Positions 34,424 through 43,805 of a stretch of 64,000 nucleotides of DNA are shown piece after piece. Position 1 is the stretch's first letter. Each line of letters begins with the position of its first letter. Below the pieces are notes generated by a model, which worked only from the letters and a program-made list of their open reading frames with translations, ran no database searches and had not been told where the DNA came from. The DNA is from Pacificibacter marinus (GTDB lineage Bacteria > Pseudomonadota > Alphaproteobacteria > Rhodobacterales > Rhodobacteraceae): NCBI RefSeq assembly GCF_018860505.1, contig NZ_JAHKPU010000019.1:62001-126000 (forward strand), written 5' to 3'. Made by a program: the position numbers and the translations under genes.

Positions 34424-37029
34424 GATGGAACTCCTTCACGTGATATACGAGCGCGTTGCATAAATGCGATCAAAGCCAAGAAAAGCAATGCTGGCAAGAA
34501 GACCAGTTCCTTTGGCAGCTGATCAGACGGTGCTTGTACGGATGCGATGGTCACAGGATCATCCCCGTAAAAATCAAAGCCGCCAAGGGCACTGCTAAAT
34601 GGCGACCCAAAGGATGGCTCATCCATGTTTACAGCGCCGTCATCTTCCATCAACAGCATGCCAAAGGCCATCAGACGCTCATCGCTGGACCCTTCACTGT
34701 CGATAGGCATGACCAATGTGGTCTCTTTGATCTCGCCTGTGTCATAGTCAGGGCCAGACACAACAAGGCGCAACTCGTCCCCCACAGATGCATCGCCGAG
34801 GGCTTGTGTAAAGCCAGATGGAGCAACCGTTTCAAACGCTGGATCAAGGCGGTTCATCACAAAGTCAGGACGGAACAAGGCAAAGGCGACCAGCACCAAA
34901 GCGATGCTTTCATAGACGCGGCTTTTTGTAAGGAACCACCCCATGGTGCCAGCCGTGAAGACCAAGATCGCGATGGATGCCGTGATAAAGACCAAGATGC
35001 CCTGCGCCCATGTGACATCGATGAGCAGCAAATCTGTGTTGAAGATAAACACAAACGGCAAGGCGACAGTGCGCAAGCTGTAGAAGAATGCGATAAAGCC
35101 GGTCTTGATTGCATCCCCACCAGAAACCGCAGCGGCGGCAAAACTGGCAAGCCCCACAGGCGGTGTCACATCGGCCATGATGCCAAAGTAGAACACAAAC
35201 AAGTGTACGGCGATAAGTGGCACGATCAAGCCTGACTGCGCGCCAAGTTCAACCACAACGCCCGCCATCAAAGAAGACACAACGATATAATTCGCCGTTG
35301 TTGGCAACCCCATGCCGAGGATGAGAGACAAAAGCCCCACCATCACCAACATCAAAATCAAGTTGCCGCCAGATAAGAACTCAACCAGATTGGCCATAAC
35401 CTGACCAACACCCGTCAGCGTCACTGTGCCAACGATCACACCAGCTGTTGCAGTCGCAAGGCCGATACCGATCATATTGCGCGCACCGTCGATAAGACCT
35501 TGGGTCAAATCAACAACACCATCTTTGAACGCATTCACAGTATTGTTTTCGCCGCGGAAAATCGCTTTGAGCGGATGCTGTGTGAGCAAAATTGCAAACA
35601 GCAGCATCGTTGCCCAGAACGCAGATAGACCTGGGGATTTCTGTTCGATCATTAAGAAGTAAACCAACACAATGATTGGCAGCAGGTAGTAAAGACCAGA
35701 TTTGTAGATGTCTTTGATCACCGGCAACTCAACTTCTGCGGCATTCGGATCATCAGCTTCTAGGTCTGGAACCGTGGCTGCAAGCCAAAGCAAGCCAACA
35801 TAGATAGCAAAGACGATGAGAGACATGATCAGGCCAGCAGAACTTGGGGCCCATGAGGATACCGCGTTGACAGGAAACTGTGACCCATAACACAAACCAG
35901 CGAAAATCGCGAAGAACGAGAACATTCCAACGATCGTGCGCGCCATTTTGACTTCGCGGTTGCCAATGGTTGGCATGTTGTTTTTCACGGCTTCCAAGTG
36001 GACGATATAAACCAGCGCGATGTAAGAAATCGTCGCAGGCAAGAACGCCGCGGTGATCACTTCAACGTAGGAAATACCGACGTATTCCACCATCAAGAAT
36101 GCAGCAGCACCCATCACTGGTGGCATGATTTGCCCATTCACAGAGGATGCCACTTCAACAGCTCCGGCTTTTTCCGAAGAAAAGCCAACGCGTTTCATGA
36201 GGGGTATGGTGAACGTGCCGGTGGTGACAACGTTGGCAATGGACGACCCAGAAATAAGACCTGTCGCAGCAGAGCCAACAACGGCAGCTTTGGCAGGACC
36301 GCCACGCAGGTGGCCAAGTGCGCCAAACGCCATTTTGATAAAGTAGTTCCCTGCGCCTGCTTTATCGAGCAAAGCACCGAACAGGACAAACAGAAACACA
36401 AACTTTGTCGAAACACCAAGCGCAATGCCGAACACGCCTTCTGACGTAATCCACATGTGGCTCATGGCTTTCTTGAGTGATGCGCCTTTCCAGCGGATTA
36501 CATCGGGGACCAATTCGGATGATCCAAAGAACACATAGGCAAGGAAAATTGTTGCGATGATCGCCATCGCAGGTCCAAGCGCGCGGCGCGCGCCCTCAAA
36601 CAAAATCAACATGCCCGCCAGCGCAAACCATTTGTCTACATTGTCAGCAAGACCACCTGCACTGACGATTTTTTCGTAAAAGAAAAAACCGTAGAGCGCG
36701 ATAAATGCACCAAACATGCCCAGCACCCAATCGGCGACGGGGATATAGTTGCGTGGGCTGGATTTGAACGCGGGATACGCCATAAAGGCTAGGAAAATTG
36801 CAAAGGCCAAATGGACCTGACGCGAGTTGTTAATCACATCACCAGGCAAAATATAGTTGGCCAATGGCGATGCCAAAAGCACCTGAAACAGCGACCACAC
36901 GACGGCGATTATAGCAAGAAGCGTACCGACACCTCCGGCAGGATCACGGGCACCAGCGTCAGAGGAGGCAACAAGATCTTGCAGCTCCTGTTCGCTTAGC
37001 GGCCTATTTTCTGTCGTTTTGTCGACCAT
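34420..37029 (-). CDS. TAXI-type TRAP transporter fused permease (4TM/12TM)
   Basis: 869 residues from the ATG at 37029 (GGGGG nearby; an in-frame start at 37047 is less likely). It is the fused small and large TRAP membrane subunits: a four-helix part up to residue about 190, then a large DctM-like part with GSAATGLISGSSIANVVTTG, PPVMGAAAFLMVEY, GLGLPTTANYIV-like (GMGLPTTANYIVVSS) and DVTPPVGLASFAAAAVSGGD. A soluble, acidic segment near the C-terminus (residues about 745-845) precedes a last helix. Import is driven by the sodium gradient. It partners the TAXI binding protein upstream and UspA downstream. Confidence 0.95.
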   Translation of the reverse strand: MVDKTTENRPLSEQELQDLVASSDAGARDPAGGVGTLLAIIAVVWSLFQVLLASPLANYILPGDVINNSRQVHLAFAIFLAFMAYPAFKSSPRNYIPVADWVLGMFGAFIALYGFFFYEKIVSAGGLADNVDKWFALAGMLILFEGARRALGPAMAIIATIFLAYVFFGSSELVPDVIRWKGASLKKAMSHMWITSEGVFGIALGVSTKFVFLFVLFGALLDKAGAGNYFIKMAFGALGHLRGGPAKAAVVGSAATGLISGSSIANVVTTGTFTIPLMKRVGFSSEKAGAVEVASSVNGQIMPPVMGAAAFLMVEYVGISYVEVITAAFLPATISYIALVYIVHLEAVKNNMPTIGNREVKMARTIVGMFSFFAIFAGLCYGSQFPVNAVSSWAPSSAGLIMSLIVFAIYVGLLWLAATVPDLEADDPNAAEVELPVIKDIYKSGLYYLLPIIVLVYFLMIEQKSPGLSAFWATMLLFAILLTQHPLKAIFRGENNTVNAFKDGVVDLTQGLIDGARNMIGIGLATATAGVIVGTVTLTGVGQVMANLVEFLSGGNLILMLVMVGLLSLILGMGLPTTANYIVVSSLMAGVVVELGAQSGLIVPLIAVHLFVFYFGIMADVTPPVGLASFAAAAVSGGDAIKTGFIAFFYSLRTVALPFVFIFNTDLLLIDVTWAQGILVFITASIAILVFTAGTMGWFLTKSRVYESIALVLVAFALFRPDFVMNRLDPAFETVAPSGFTQALGDASVGDELRLVVSGPDYDTGEIKETTLVMPIDSEGSSDERLMAFGMLLMEDDGAVNMDEPSFGSPFSSALGGFDFYGDDPVTIASVQAPSDQLPKELVFLPALLFLALIAFMQRARISREGVPS

Positions 37030-37079
37030 GTCAGTCCCCCTGAACACGCGGATTTTTCCGCTTTAATTTTTAAATAAAA

Positions 37080-37106
37080 ATGGAGGGACACTGAGTGCCC
37101 CTCCAT
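37080..37106 (-). terminator. hairpin with T-run between TAXI binding protein and permease genes
   Basis: ATGGAGGG (37080-37087) pairs with CCCTCCAT (37099-37106), extended inside by CAC/GTG. On the minus strand it is followed by TTTTTATTT. It lies inside an operon, so it is probably a partial terminator or 3'-end stabiliser giving more binding protein than permease. Confidence 0.7.
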
Positions 37107-37120
37107 AAACAGTACTGATA

Positions 37121-38089
37121 TTAATCGATCAGGCCAGCTTCTTTGTAGTATTTCGCAGCGCCAGCGTGCAGCGGAGCGGAAAGACCAGCAGTTGCCATCT
37201 CTTTAGGGTCGAGATGCGCAAATGCGGGGTGCAACTTGCGGAAATCTTCGATGTTTTCCATCACGGATTTCACAACAGTGTATACAGCTTCTTCTGACAC
37301 GTCAGATGATGTCACGAACGTCGCGCCAACGCCAAATGTAAGCGTGTCTTCATCGCTGCCACGGTACATGCCGCCTGGGATTGTTGCGGAGCGGTAGAAT
37401 GCGTTGTCAGCAATCAAGCCGTCAACAACGTCACCGTCAACAGTCACAAGTACGGAATCACATGCTGTTGTTGCTTCTTGGATGGACCCAGATGGGTGAC
37501 CAACAGTGTAAACCATTGCGTCGATTTGGTTGTCACAAAGTGCTGCGGATTGCTCTGCTGCTTTAAGCTCTGTTGCCAAGGCGAAGTCGTCAGTCGTCAT
37601 ACCTTTTGCTGTCAAAAGAACTTCCATTGTGCCGCGTTGACCGGACCCTGGGTTGCCAATGTTGACGCGTTTGCCTTTGAGATCGTCAAACGTTGTGATG
37701 CCTGCGTCAGCGCGCGCAACAACTGTGAATGGCTCAGGGTGTACTGAGAACACTGCGCGAAGGCCCTCGAACGCACCCGCGTCTTCGAACTTGGATGTGC
37801 CGTGGTATGCGTGATGTTGCCAATCAGATTGCGCCACACCAAACTCAAGCTCGCCTTCGCGGATTGTGTTGATGTTGTACACAGAACCACCTGTGGATTC
37901 GACAGAACACCGGATGCCGTGATCTTTGCGGCCTTTGTTGACGAGACGACAGATTGCGCCGCCAGTTGGGTAGTAAACGCCAGTCACGCCGCCGGTACCG
38001 ATTGTGATAAATTCTTCAGAAAAAGCTGCTGGTGCCATCATGGCTGCAACAGCAAATGAGGCTGCGGAGAGTTTGAAGTTCTTAGACAT
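37121..38089 (-). CDS. TAXI-family TRAP solute-binding protein
   Basis: 322 residues with a Sec signal peptide to about residue 24 (ending AAFS). The TAXI signature ITIGTGGVTGVYYPTGGAIC is complete, followed by STGGSVYNINTIREGELEFGVAQSDW and GKRVNIGNPGSGQRGTMEVLL. It delivers a carboxylate or amino acid to the fused permease. It is the first gene of binding protein - permease - UspA on the minus strand. The ligand is unknown, but the nearby aminotransferase and BKACE enzyme suggest an amino acid or an oxo acid. Confidence 0.93.
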   Translation of the reverse strand: MSKNFKLSAASFAVAAMMAPAAFSEEFITIGTGGVTGVYYPTGGAICRLVNKGRKDHGIRCSVESTGGSVYNINTIREGELEFGVAQSDWQHHAYHGTSKFEDAGAFEGLRAVFSVHPEPFTVVARADAGITTFDDLKGKRVNIGNPGSGQRGTMEVLLTAKGMTTDDFALATELKAAEQSAALCDNQIDAMVYTVGHPSGSIQEATTACDSVLVTVDGDVVDGLIADNAFYRSATIPGGMYRGSDEDTLTFGVGATFVTSSDVSEEAVYTVVKSVMENIEDFRKLHPAFAHLDPKEMATAGLSAPLHAGAAKYYKEAGLID

Positions 38090-38121
38090 TTAATGTCCCC
38101 TTTAGTTGGATAGTTAAAGTT

Positions 38122-38979
38122 TCACCCGTCCCAAACTTCATTGAGACGACGATTACGGTTTTCGACTTCTGCTATGCGCGCGCGGGCCGAAGCCCCAGAG
38201 CGGGCTGCAAGTGAGCCGATCATAATTTCACAAAGCACCAATGTGGATGCATAGGATGAGAAGAAGTGCTGGCTCTTTGTTGGCACGATAAAACTGGTGG
38301 ATGCATGTACCAGAGCAGGACATGCATGGTTGTCGGTCATCACGATCACAAACGCACCTGCTTTTTGTGCTTCCAAAGCTGCGCGCACGGTCATTTGTGC
38401 ATATGGGGCCTTTGTAATCAAGATAAGAATATCTTGATCTGATAAGCCAACCAAACCGCTGGCCATAGAGGCCCCCATTCGGCTGGCCATAGACCAATTA
38501 TCAGCAATGAAACTTGCCATATACGTCAAGTATTCAGCAATACCTGTCGACCCAAGAGCGCCAGACACAAGCACTTTTCGCGCCTGATGCAGGCGTTCCA
38601 CACAGTCCTCTAACGCTTTTGTATCGATAGAAACAGCCAAGGCTTGTACGTTTGCTGCGCTATCGAAAATGTGTTGCGAGGCGAATCCTTGGTCCCCTTC
38701 GCCATGTTTTTTCTGTAAAGCTTCAACACGATGTGAGAATGTATTTTCCCGATTTTCTATGCTCGTTCTTAATACATCCCGCAGATCTTCGTAACTGTCA
38801 TAGCCCAATGCAGTAGACATACGTGAAAATGTTGCCGGAGATAGCTTTGCGTCTTTTGAAACTTTACGCAGACTACGAGACGCCACTTCGACAGGGTGAG
38901 CCACAACAAAGTCTGCCGCTGCTTTGAGCTTAGGGCTCAACAACGCATATTTTCCAGACAACTGCTGTTCGAATGACAT
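38122..38979 (-). CDS. MurR/RpiR-family transcriptional regulator
   Basis: 285 residues. N-terminal HTH_6 domain (LSPKLKAAADFVVAHPVEVA, VSKDAKLSPATFSRMSTALG) and a SIS domain (KVLVSGALGSTGIAEYLTYM, DQDILILITKAPYAQMTVRA) that normally binds a phosphosugar or amino sugar. It ends 32 bases before the TAXI gene on the same strand and is divergent from the aminotransferase gene, so it probably controls both directions. TGTTTCA repeats at 39016-39022 and 39025-39031 in the divergent gap are candidate sites. Confidence 0.88.
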   Translation of the reverse strand: MSFEQQLSGKYALLSPKLKAAADFVVAHPVEVASRSLRKVSKDAKLSPATFSRMSTALGYDSYEDLRDVLRTSIENRENTFSHRVEALQKKHGEGDQGFASQHIFDSAANVQALAVSIDTKALEDCVERLHQARKVLVSGALGSTGIAEYLTYMASFIADNWSMASRMGASMASGLVGLSDQDILILITKAPYAQMTVRAALEAQKAGAFVIVMTDNHACPALVHASTSFIVPTKSQHFFSSYASTLVLCEIMIGSLAARSGASARARIAEVENRNRRLNEVWDG

Positions 38980-39015
38980 GCTTAGATCACACCCAGTAAA
39001 TTCATATCACAAAGG

Positions 39016-39031
39016 TGTTTCATTTGTTTCA
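39016..39031. promoter_or_regulatory. direct TGTTTCA repeat in the RpiR / aminotransferase gap
   Basis: Two TGTTTCA boxes nine bases apart, on one face of the helix, in the 116-base divergent gap. Candidate RpiR-type operator; no test possible from one site. Confidence 0.35.
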
Positions 39032-39095
39032 CATCTTGTCAACATCAGGCCCGTATGTTTCAGTGCCTCAAACTCCCTGACCTTAAGGCAACAAG

Positions 39096-40415
39096 ATGTC
39101 CAGCGTATTTCCTCGCCACACCAAGTCTCATCTGCCCACGATTTCACACGGAAAGGGCGTGTACTTATACGATCAAGCCGGAAAACAGTACTTTGATGGT
39201 TCAGGGGGGGCTGCCGTTTCATGCCTCGGCCATGGCGATCCAGATGTGATCGACGCGATCAAAACGCAGCTCGATTCTATTGCCTATGCCCACACCAGTT
39301 TCTTCACGTCAGATCCTGCAGAACAACTCGCAGATAAACTGATCGAGCATGCCCCCGAAGGCATTGAACGTGTTTATCTGGTGTCTGGTGGCTCTGAGGC
39401 AATGGAGGCAGCACTTAAACTTGCGCGGCAGTATTTCTTTGAAATTGGCCAACCTCAACGCAAGCACGTCATCGCGCGACGCCAAAGCTACCATGGCAAC
39501 ACCCTAGGCGCCTTGGCAACTGGCGGGAACGAATGGCGGCGTGCGCCCTTTGCGCCTTTGCTGGTCGAGACAACCCATATTTCTGCCTGCTTTGAATATC
39601 GCGGCAAAGGTGAGAATGAGACGGCATTTGAGTACGGTCAACGTGTCGCCAACGAATTAGAAACCGAGATCTTGCGCTTGGGTGAAGACAGCGTCATCGC
39701 GTTTGTGGCCGAGCCTGTCGTCGGCGCAACGGCAGGTGCCGTGCCGCCAGTAGAAGGCTACTTCAAACGCGTTCGCGAGATTTGCGATCAATACGGCGTG
39801 CTGCTGATTTTGGATGAAGTCATGTGCGGCATGGGACGCACCGGCACGCTTTTCGCCAGCGAACAAGATGATGTGCGCCCAGATATCGTTGCCGTGGCGA
39901 AGGGTCTCGGCGCAGGATACCAACCGATCGGCGCGATGCTTTGCTCTGGCGAAATCTACGCAGCCATTGAGAATGGCAGTGGCTTTTTCCAACATGGCCA
40001 CACCTATATTGGCCACCCAACCGCCTGCGCTGCGGCACTTGCGGTCCTGACCAAACTGACGGATGGCGGCATCGCGGCACGTGTGTCCCAGATGGGCGAC
40101 AAGCTTCAAAAAGCCTTGGAACGCGAATTCGGCGATCACCCAAACATTGGTGACATTCGTGGTCGCGGCCTGTTTCGAGGGCTTGAAATCGTTGAAGATC
40201 GCATTTCTAAAACGCCGTTCGATCCCGCACGCGGCATTCATAAATTACTGAAGAAAAAGACCTTTGAAGCGGGGCTTGCCTGTTATCCAATGGGGGGGAC
40301 CATCGATGGACAACGCGGCGATCACATATTGCTGGCACCTCCTTTCATCATCGAAGACGCACATGTCGATGAGATCGTAAGCAAACTCCGTATCGCTATG
40401 GATCAGGTGCTATGA
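39096..40415 (+). CDS. class III PLP-dependent aminotransferase
   Basis: 439 residues of the omega-amino acid aminotransferase fold. Visible are SGGSEAMEAALKLARQYF (phosphate site), RRQSYHGNTLGALATGG, LLILDEVMCGMGRTGTLFA (cofactor Asp) and the Schiff-base Lys269 in VAVAKGLGAGYQPIGAM, then HGHTYIGHPTACAAALAV. It transfers an amino group between an omega-amino compound and an oxo acid. The stop overlaps the BKACE gene by ATGA. The pairing suggests it makes an amino or oxo acid that the BKACE enzyme cuts or forms. Confidence 0.92.
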   Translation: MSSVFPRHTKSHLPTISHGKGVYLYDQAGKQYFDGSGGAAVSCLGHGDPDVIDAIKTQLDSIAYAHTSFFTSDPAEQLADKLIEHAPEGIERVYLVSGGSEAMEAALKLARQYFFEIGQPQRKHVIARRQSYHGNTLGALATGGNEWRRAPFAPLLVETTHISACFEYRGKGENETAFEYGQRVANELETEILRLGEDSVIAFVAEPVVGATAGAVPPVEGYFKRVREICDQYGVLLILDEVMCGMGRTGTLFASEQDDVRPDIVAVAKGLGAGYQPIGAMLCSGEIYAAIENGSGFFQHGHTYIGHPTACAAALAVLTKLTDGGIAARVSQMGDKLQKALEREFGDHPNIGDIRGRGLFRGLEIVEDRISKTPFDPARGIHKLLKKKTFEAGLACYPMGGTIDGQRGDHILLAPPFIIEDAHVDEIVSKLRIAMDQVL

Positions 40416-41176
40416 AGCCCCTCCCCAATGTGATGGTTGCCCCCAATGGGGCGCGCAAAACCAAAGCAGATCACCCTGCGCTTCCGGTGACTGTGAGCGA
40501 AATGGTGACAACGGCAGTGGCGTGTTATGCGGCGGGTGCAGATGGGCTGCACTTGCATGTGCGCAATGAGACTGGTGGCCACAGCTTAGATGTTGGCTTG
40601 TACCAAGAGGCCTTAACAGCCTTGAAGATAGCTGTGCCCGATATGACGCTGCAGATCACCACTGAAGCCGTTGGCATGTATTCGCCAGCACAGCAGCGCA
40701 ACGTTGTTGAACGGATCAAGCCCGACGCCGTCTCTATCTCAATCGCAGAAATGTGCGCCGATGACGATAAAGGCGCAGTGCGCGCTTTCTACGCTTTTTG
40801 TGCAGATCAAGGCATAGCAGTTCAACATATTTTATATGGTGAAAACGACCTGAAACTGATGGGCACGTTGTTCACACAAGGCATCCTTACGCCGGAAAAT
40901 CTGCAACTTCTGTTTGTTCTGGGGCGCTATACGGCTGGCCAACAAAGCGACCCACAAGACCTTACGCCATTTGTCAGCTGGAAAGATCAGCACTGCCCCG
41001 ACGCGGATTGGGGGATATGCGCCTTTGGTCAAAACGAAACAAAATGCCTGCGAACCGCTCAAGCGCTCGGTGGCAAAATGCGTGTTGGCTTTGAGAACTC
41101 ATTCCAAAATGCAGATGGCTCTATCGCGAAAAACAACGTTGACCGCGTTGCCGAGATCGTCAACGGGCCTGTCTGA
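40412..41176 (+). CDS. BKACE-family (DUF849) beta-keto acid cleavage enzyme
   Basis: 254 residues, shorter than the usual 270-310. The family start is clear: MVAPNGARKTKADHPALPVTVSEM and GADGLHLHVRNETGGHSLDVG, where HLHVR supplies two zinc-binding His residues. BKACE enzymes split beta-keto acids with acetyl-CoA, giving acetoacetate and an acyl-CoA. The missing length appears to lie in the middle and C-terminal parts; no frameshift is seen. Coupled to the aminotransferase by overlap. The substrate would be a beta-keto acid bearing an amino group or made from one. Confidence 0.88.
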   Translation: MKPLPNVMVAPNGARKTKADHPALPVTVSEMVTTAVACYAAGADGLHLHVRNETGGHSLDVGLYQEALTALKIAVPDMTLQITTEAVGMYSPAQQRNVVERIKPDAVSISIAEMCADDDKGAVRAFYAFCADQGIAVQHILYGENDLKLMGTLFTQGILTPENLQLLFVLGRYTAGQQSDPQDLTPFVSWKDQHCPDADWGICAFGQNETKCLRTAQALGGKMRVGFENSFQNADGSIAKNNVDRVAEIVNGPV

Positions 41177-41207
41177 CGTCCCAAATGCTCGTTTCAGCCA
41201 GCCTTAT

Positions 41208-41372
41208 CTCGAAAGCGACAGGGCTTTTTCAGCCCAATGTTGAGTGCAATCGGCGCGGATTGTAAAAGCCATTGATGTATTCAAAGATCGCCATCTCGGC
41301 CGCACCGCCTGTCTCCCAAGTATGGCGCCATAATAGTTCAGCCGTAATGGTTTTGAAGAACGTTTCGATAAC
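41208..41372 (-). pseudogene. IS3-family transposase C-terminal remnant
   Basis: The minus strand reads VIETFFKTITAELLWRHTWE, then AEMAIFEYINGFYNPRRLHS and TLG-stop-KSPVAFE. This is the C-terminal part of an IS3-type OrfB integrase, with the conserved FEYINGFYNPRRLHS. A TGA at 41226-41228 replaces the Trp normally found in LGWKSPV. No inverted end was recognised. The element is dead and only this 55-codon piece is visible. Confidence 0.85.
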
Positions 41373-41609
41373 CCCGCTTGCTACCAACTGTAAGGTGCTT
41401 TTACGGCCTTTGTCACCGGAGGCATCGTTGCCCCCACAGGCGCAACTGGGGCGCGTCCACCATTCACGGCAACCGTGAAAGCGACACCGGCATCCTCAAC
41501 AACGCACTCTATATAGGTCAAATCTTATCGTCGCCTACTGCGAATGACCAACTATGCATAGAGTTGTTTTTCGTTGTCATACGCCTGTAACGAATCCCCA
41601 ATATAGAAA

Positions 41610-41623
41610 TGGAAACGTTTCCA
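41610..41623. promoter_or_regulatory. LacI-family operator
   Basis: Perfect 14-bp palindrome TGGAAACGTTTCCA with the central CG typical of LacI/GalR operators, 15 bases before the LacI start. It is well placed to autoregulate LacI and the whole operon behind it. Confidence 0.85.
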
Positions 41624-41638
41624 ATGAAGTAAGTATCC

Positions 41639-42736
41639 ATGCCCAAAACGCCCCCACCCACGATCAAAGACGTTGCGCGGACTGCGGGCTGTAGCATTGC
41701 AACCGCCAGTAGGGTCCTCAATAAATCTGGCCCCGCAAGTGCAGAAATGCGAGATCGAGTTGAACTTGCCGCGCATGATTTAGGGTTTAGTTTCAACGCG
41801 GCAGGGCGCGCCCTTCAGAGCCGAAAATCAATGACTATCGGCTGCCTGGTGCCCTCTTTGGCAAATCCTGTATTTGCCGAAGCCGTGCAAGGGGTACAAT
41901 CCGAACTTTTGGGGTCAGGCTACCAACTGTTGATTTCATGTTCGAACTACGACGATGACGCAGACAACGCAGCAATCACCACATTGCTGGAAAACAATGT
42001 GGACGGGATCATAGCCACCATGGTCGCCCCAAACCGCAGCACGGCATTGATGCAAACAAAACAGCGCGATATCCCTGTGTCGCTCATGTTTCATGATCCG
42101 ATAGACGGCATGGTGACGGCCTACGTTGATAATTTTGTCGCCGCAGCAGAGGTGGCACGCCGTTTTGCAGCCTTTGGTCACACACGCGTCGGCTTTCTGG
42201 CGCTGCGTTTTTCGACCTCGGATCGGTCGCGCAATCGATATGCAGGATTTTACAAACAATGTAGAGCGAGCGGATTGGCCCAGCCGAGCTTGATCGAAAT
42301 AAGCGAAGAGGATGCGCACCATCCCGAACGATTGGCCGCTATCCTTGCCAGTTACCCTGATGTCACAGCGTTGTTTGCCTCGAATGATTTTCTTGCCATC
42401 GCTGTCCAAAAAGCAACGCGGCATTTGGGGTGGCAGGTGCCTCAAGATCTGTCTGTTGTTGGGTTTGACGGCATCGAGGTCGGGCGGCTTCTTGAAACGC
42501 CTTTGACCACTGTCGAAACATCCCCCGAAGCGATGGGGCGGCAAGCCGCTCAGTCGCTGTTAAACGCATTGCAGGGGCTTGGATTGAAACAACGCCCACC
42601 CCTGCCCTTTTCTTTTCGGGAGGGCGAAACCCTTGCGGCTCCCAACCCGAAAAGGACTGACGACGATCGGGTCGCCGCCCAACCGTCGTCTGTTCACCCC
42701 GCTCAAGATCAAAATCAATCAAGGACGAACCAATGA
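41639..42736 (+). CDS. LacI-family transcriptional regulator
   Basis: 365 residues. The N-terminal helix-turn-helix and hinge are typical (PTIKDVARTAGCSIATASRV, LNKSG), followed by a periplasmic-binding-protein-like sensor domain (IGCLVPSLANPVFAEAVQGV, DVTALFASNDFLAIAVQKA, VVGFDGIEVGRLL). It heads the operon instead of being separate, with a perfect operator just upstream, so it should repress its own operon until its ligand binds. Its stop overlaps the binding protein start by ATGA. The last 30 residues are polar and look unstructured. Confidence 0.92.
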   Translation: MPKTPPPTIKDVARTAGCSIATASRVLNKSGPASAEMRDRVELAAHDLGFSFNAAGRALQSRKSMTIGCLVPSLANPVFAEAVQGVQSELLGSGYQLLISCSNYDDDADNAAITTLLENNVDGIIATMVAPNRSTALMQTKQRDIPVSLMFHDPIDGMVTAYVDNFVAAAEVARRFAAFGHTRVGFLALRFSTSDRSRNRYAGFYKQCRASGLAQPSLIEISEEDAHHPERLAAILASYPDVTALFASNDFLAIAVQKATRHLGWQVPQDLSVVGFDGIEVGRLLETPLTTVETSPEAMGRQAAQSLLNALQGLGLKQRPPLPFSFREGETLAAPNPKRTDDDRVAAQPSSVHPAQDQNQSRTNQ

Positions 42737-43737
42737 AACATACACTTTTTGCTGCCTTGGCTGCAACGGCCCTGACCGCAGTCGCCACGCCTCTATTTGC
42801 GGATGATGCCATCTGTTACAATTGCCCACCCCAATGGGCAGACTGGGCTTCTATGTTGGAAGCGATTGACGAAAAACTTGATATCCAGATGCCACACGAC
42901 AACAAAAACTCTGGCCAGACCATCAGCCAGTTGATCGCCGAACGTGCCAGCCCTGTGGCTGATGTTGCCTATTACGGTGTCACAACGGGCATCAAAGCGG
43001 GCGAAGACGGGCTTGTTGAGCCTTATAAACCAACCGGTTTCGACGACATCCCTGACGGATTAAAAGACGCCGACGGCAATTGGTTTGCCATTCACTACGG
43101 CACAATCGGCTTTTTCGTAAATGTCGACGCATTGGCCGGCGCGCCTGTGCCGCAGTGTTTCGCTGATCTAACCAAACCAGAATACCGCGGCATGGTTGGT
43201 TATCTTGATCCGTCATCAGCCTTTGTCGGATATGCTGGCGCCGTGGCAGCCAATCTTGCCTTTGGTGGTGATTTGAACAACTTCGACCCAGCCATCGATT
43301 ACTTCAACGATCTGGCAAAAAATGATCCTATCGTGCCAAAGCAAACGTCTTTTGCACGTGTTGTATCTGGCGAAATTCCAATCTTGTTTGATTATGATTT
43401 CAACGCCTATCGCGGTAAATATGAAGAAGATGGCAATTTTGAATTTGTGCTGCCCTGCGAGGGGTCTTTGCGCGTGCCTTATGTCATGAGCCTTGTAAAA
43501 GACGCGCCAAATTCAGACGCGGGCAAACGCGTGTTGGATTTCATCTTGTCTGATGAGGGCCAAGCGATCTGGACCAATGCTTACTTGCAACCAGCGCGCC
43601 CTGTGGAATTGCCTGCCGATGTGGCCGCCAAATTCCTGCCCGCCAGCGCATACGAACGCGCCGCATCTGTCGATTACAGCGACATGGCAGCCGTGCAAGC
43701 TGCCTTTGGCGAACGCTATTTGTCAGACATAAAGTAA
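42733..43737 (+). CDS. FbpA-like ABC substrate-binding protein
   Basis: 334 residues with a Sec signal peptide (KHTLFAALAATALTAV, cleavage after LFA). The mature part begins DDAICYNCPPQWADWASMLE, includes a possible disulfide pair in the first lobe (Cys near residues 28 and 31), and shows IGFFVNVDAL, FDYDFNAYRG and LDFILSDEGQAIWTNAY, which is the type II fold used by the ferric/putrescine/phosphonate group. The ligand is not identifiable, but the operon ends in a phosphoesterase, and a phosphonate or phosphodiester would fit. A hairpin follows its stop. Confidence 0.85.
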   Translation: MKHTLFAALAATALTAVATPLFADDAICYNCPPQWADWASMLEAIDEKLDIQMPHDNKNSGQTISQLIAERASPVADVAYYGVTTGIKAGEDGLVEPYKPTGFDDIPDGLKDADGNWFAIHYGTIGFFVNVDALAGAPVPQCFADLTKPEYRGMVGYLDPSSAFVGYAGAVAANLAFGGDLNNFDPAIDYFNDLAKNDPIVPKQTSFARVVSGEIPILFDYDFNAYRGKYEEDGNFEFVLPCEGSLRVPYVMSLVKDAPNSDAGKRVLDFILSDEGQAIWTNAYLQPARPVELPADVAAKFLPASAYERAASVDYSDMAAVQAAFGERYLSDIK

Positions 43738-43753
43738 TCCCACCATCACACAA

Positions 43754-43777
43754 GGAGGGTGCGTCATCGCGCCCTCC
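43754..43777 (+). other. mRNA hairpin after the binding protein gene
   Basis: GGAGGGTGCG (43754-43763), loop TCAT, CGCGCCCTCC (43768-43777), with one G-T pair. No T-run follows, so it is more likely a stabiliser of the binding protein end of the transcript than a terminator. Confidence 0.7.
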
Positions 43778-43805
43778 AATTGCGCCGTAAACCAAAGGCA
43801 TACAA

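Larger units (their letters stand above)
41177..41638. other. non-coding gap with IS3 remnant and LacI operator
   Basis: 462 bases between the BKACE and LacI genes. It holds the transposase remnant at 41208-41372 and the operator at 41610-41623 listed separately. The part 41380-41500 read on the minus strand (frame giving AGVAFTVAVNGGRAP) looks faintly protein-like, but I cannot assign it. Confidence 0.5.

Noticed and set aside
39657-40241. Minus-strand frame opposite the aminotransferase
   Set aside because: Shadow frame; no ribosome site or motif.
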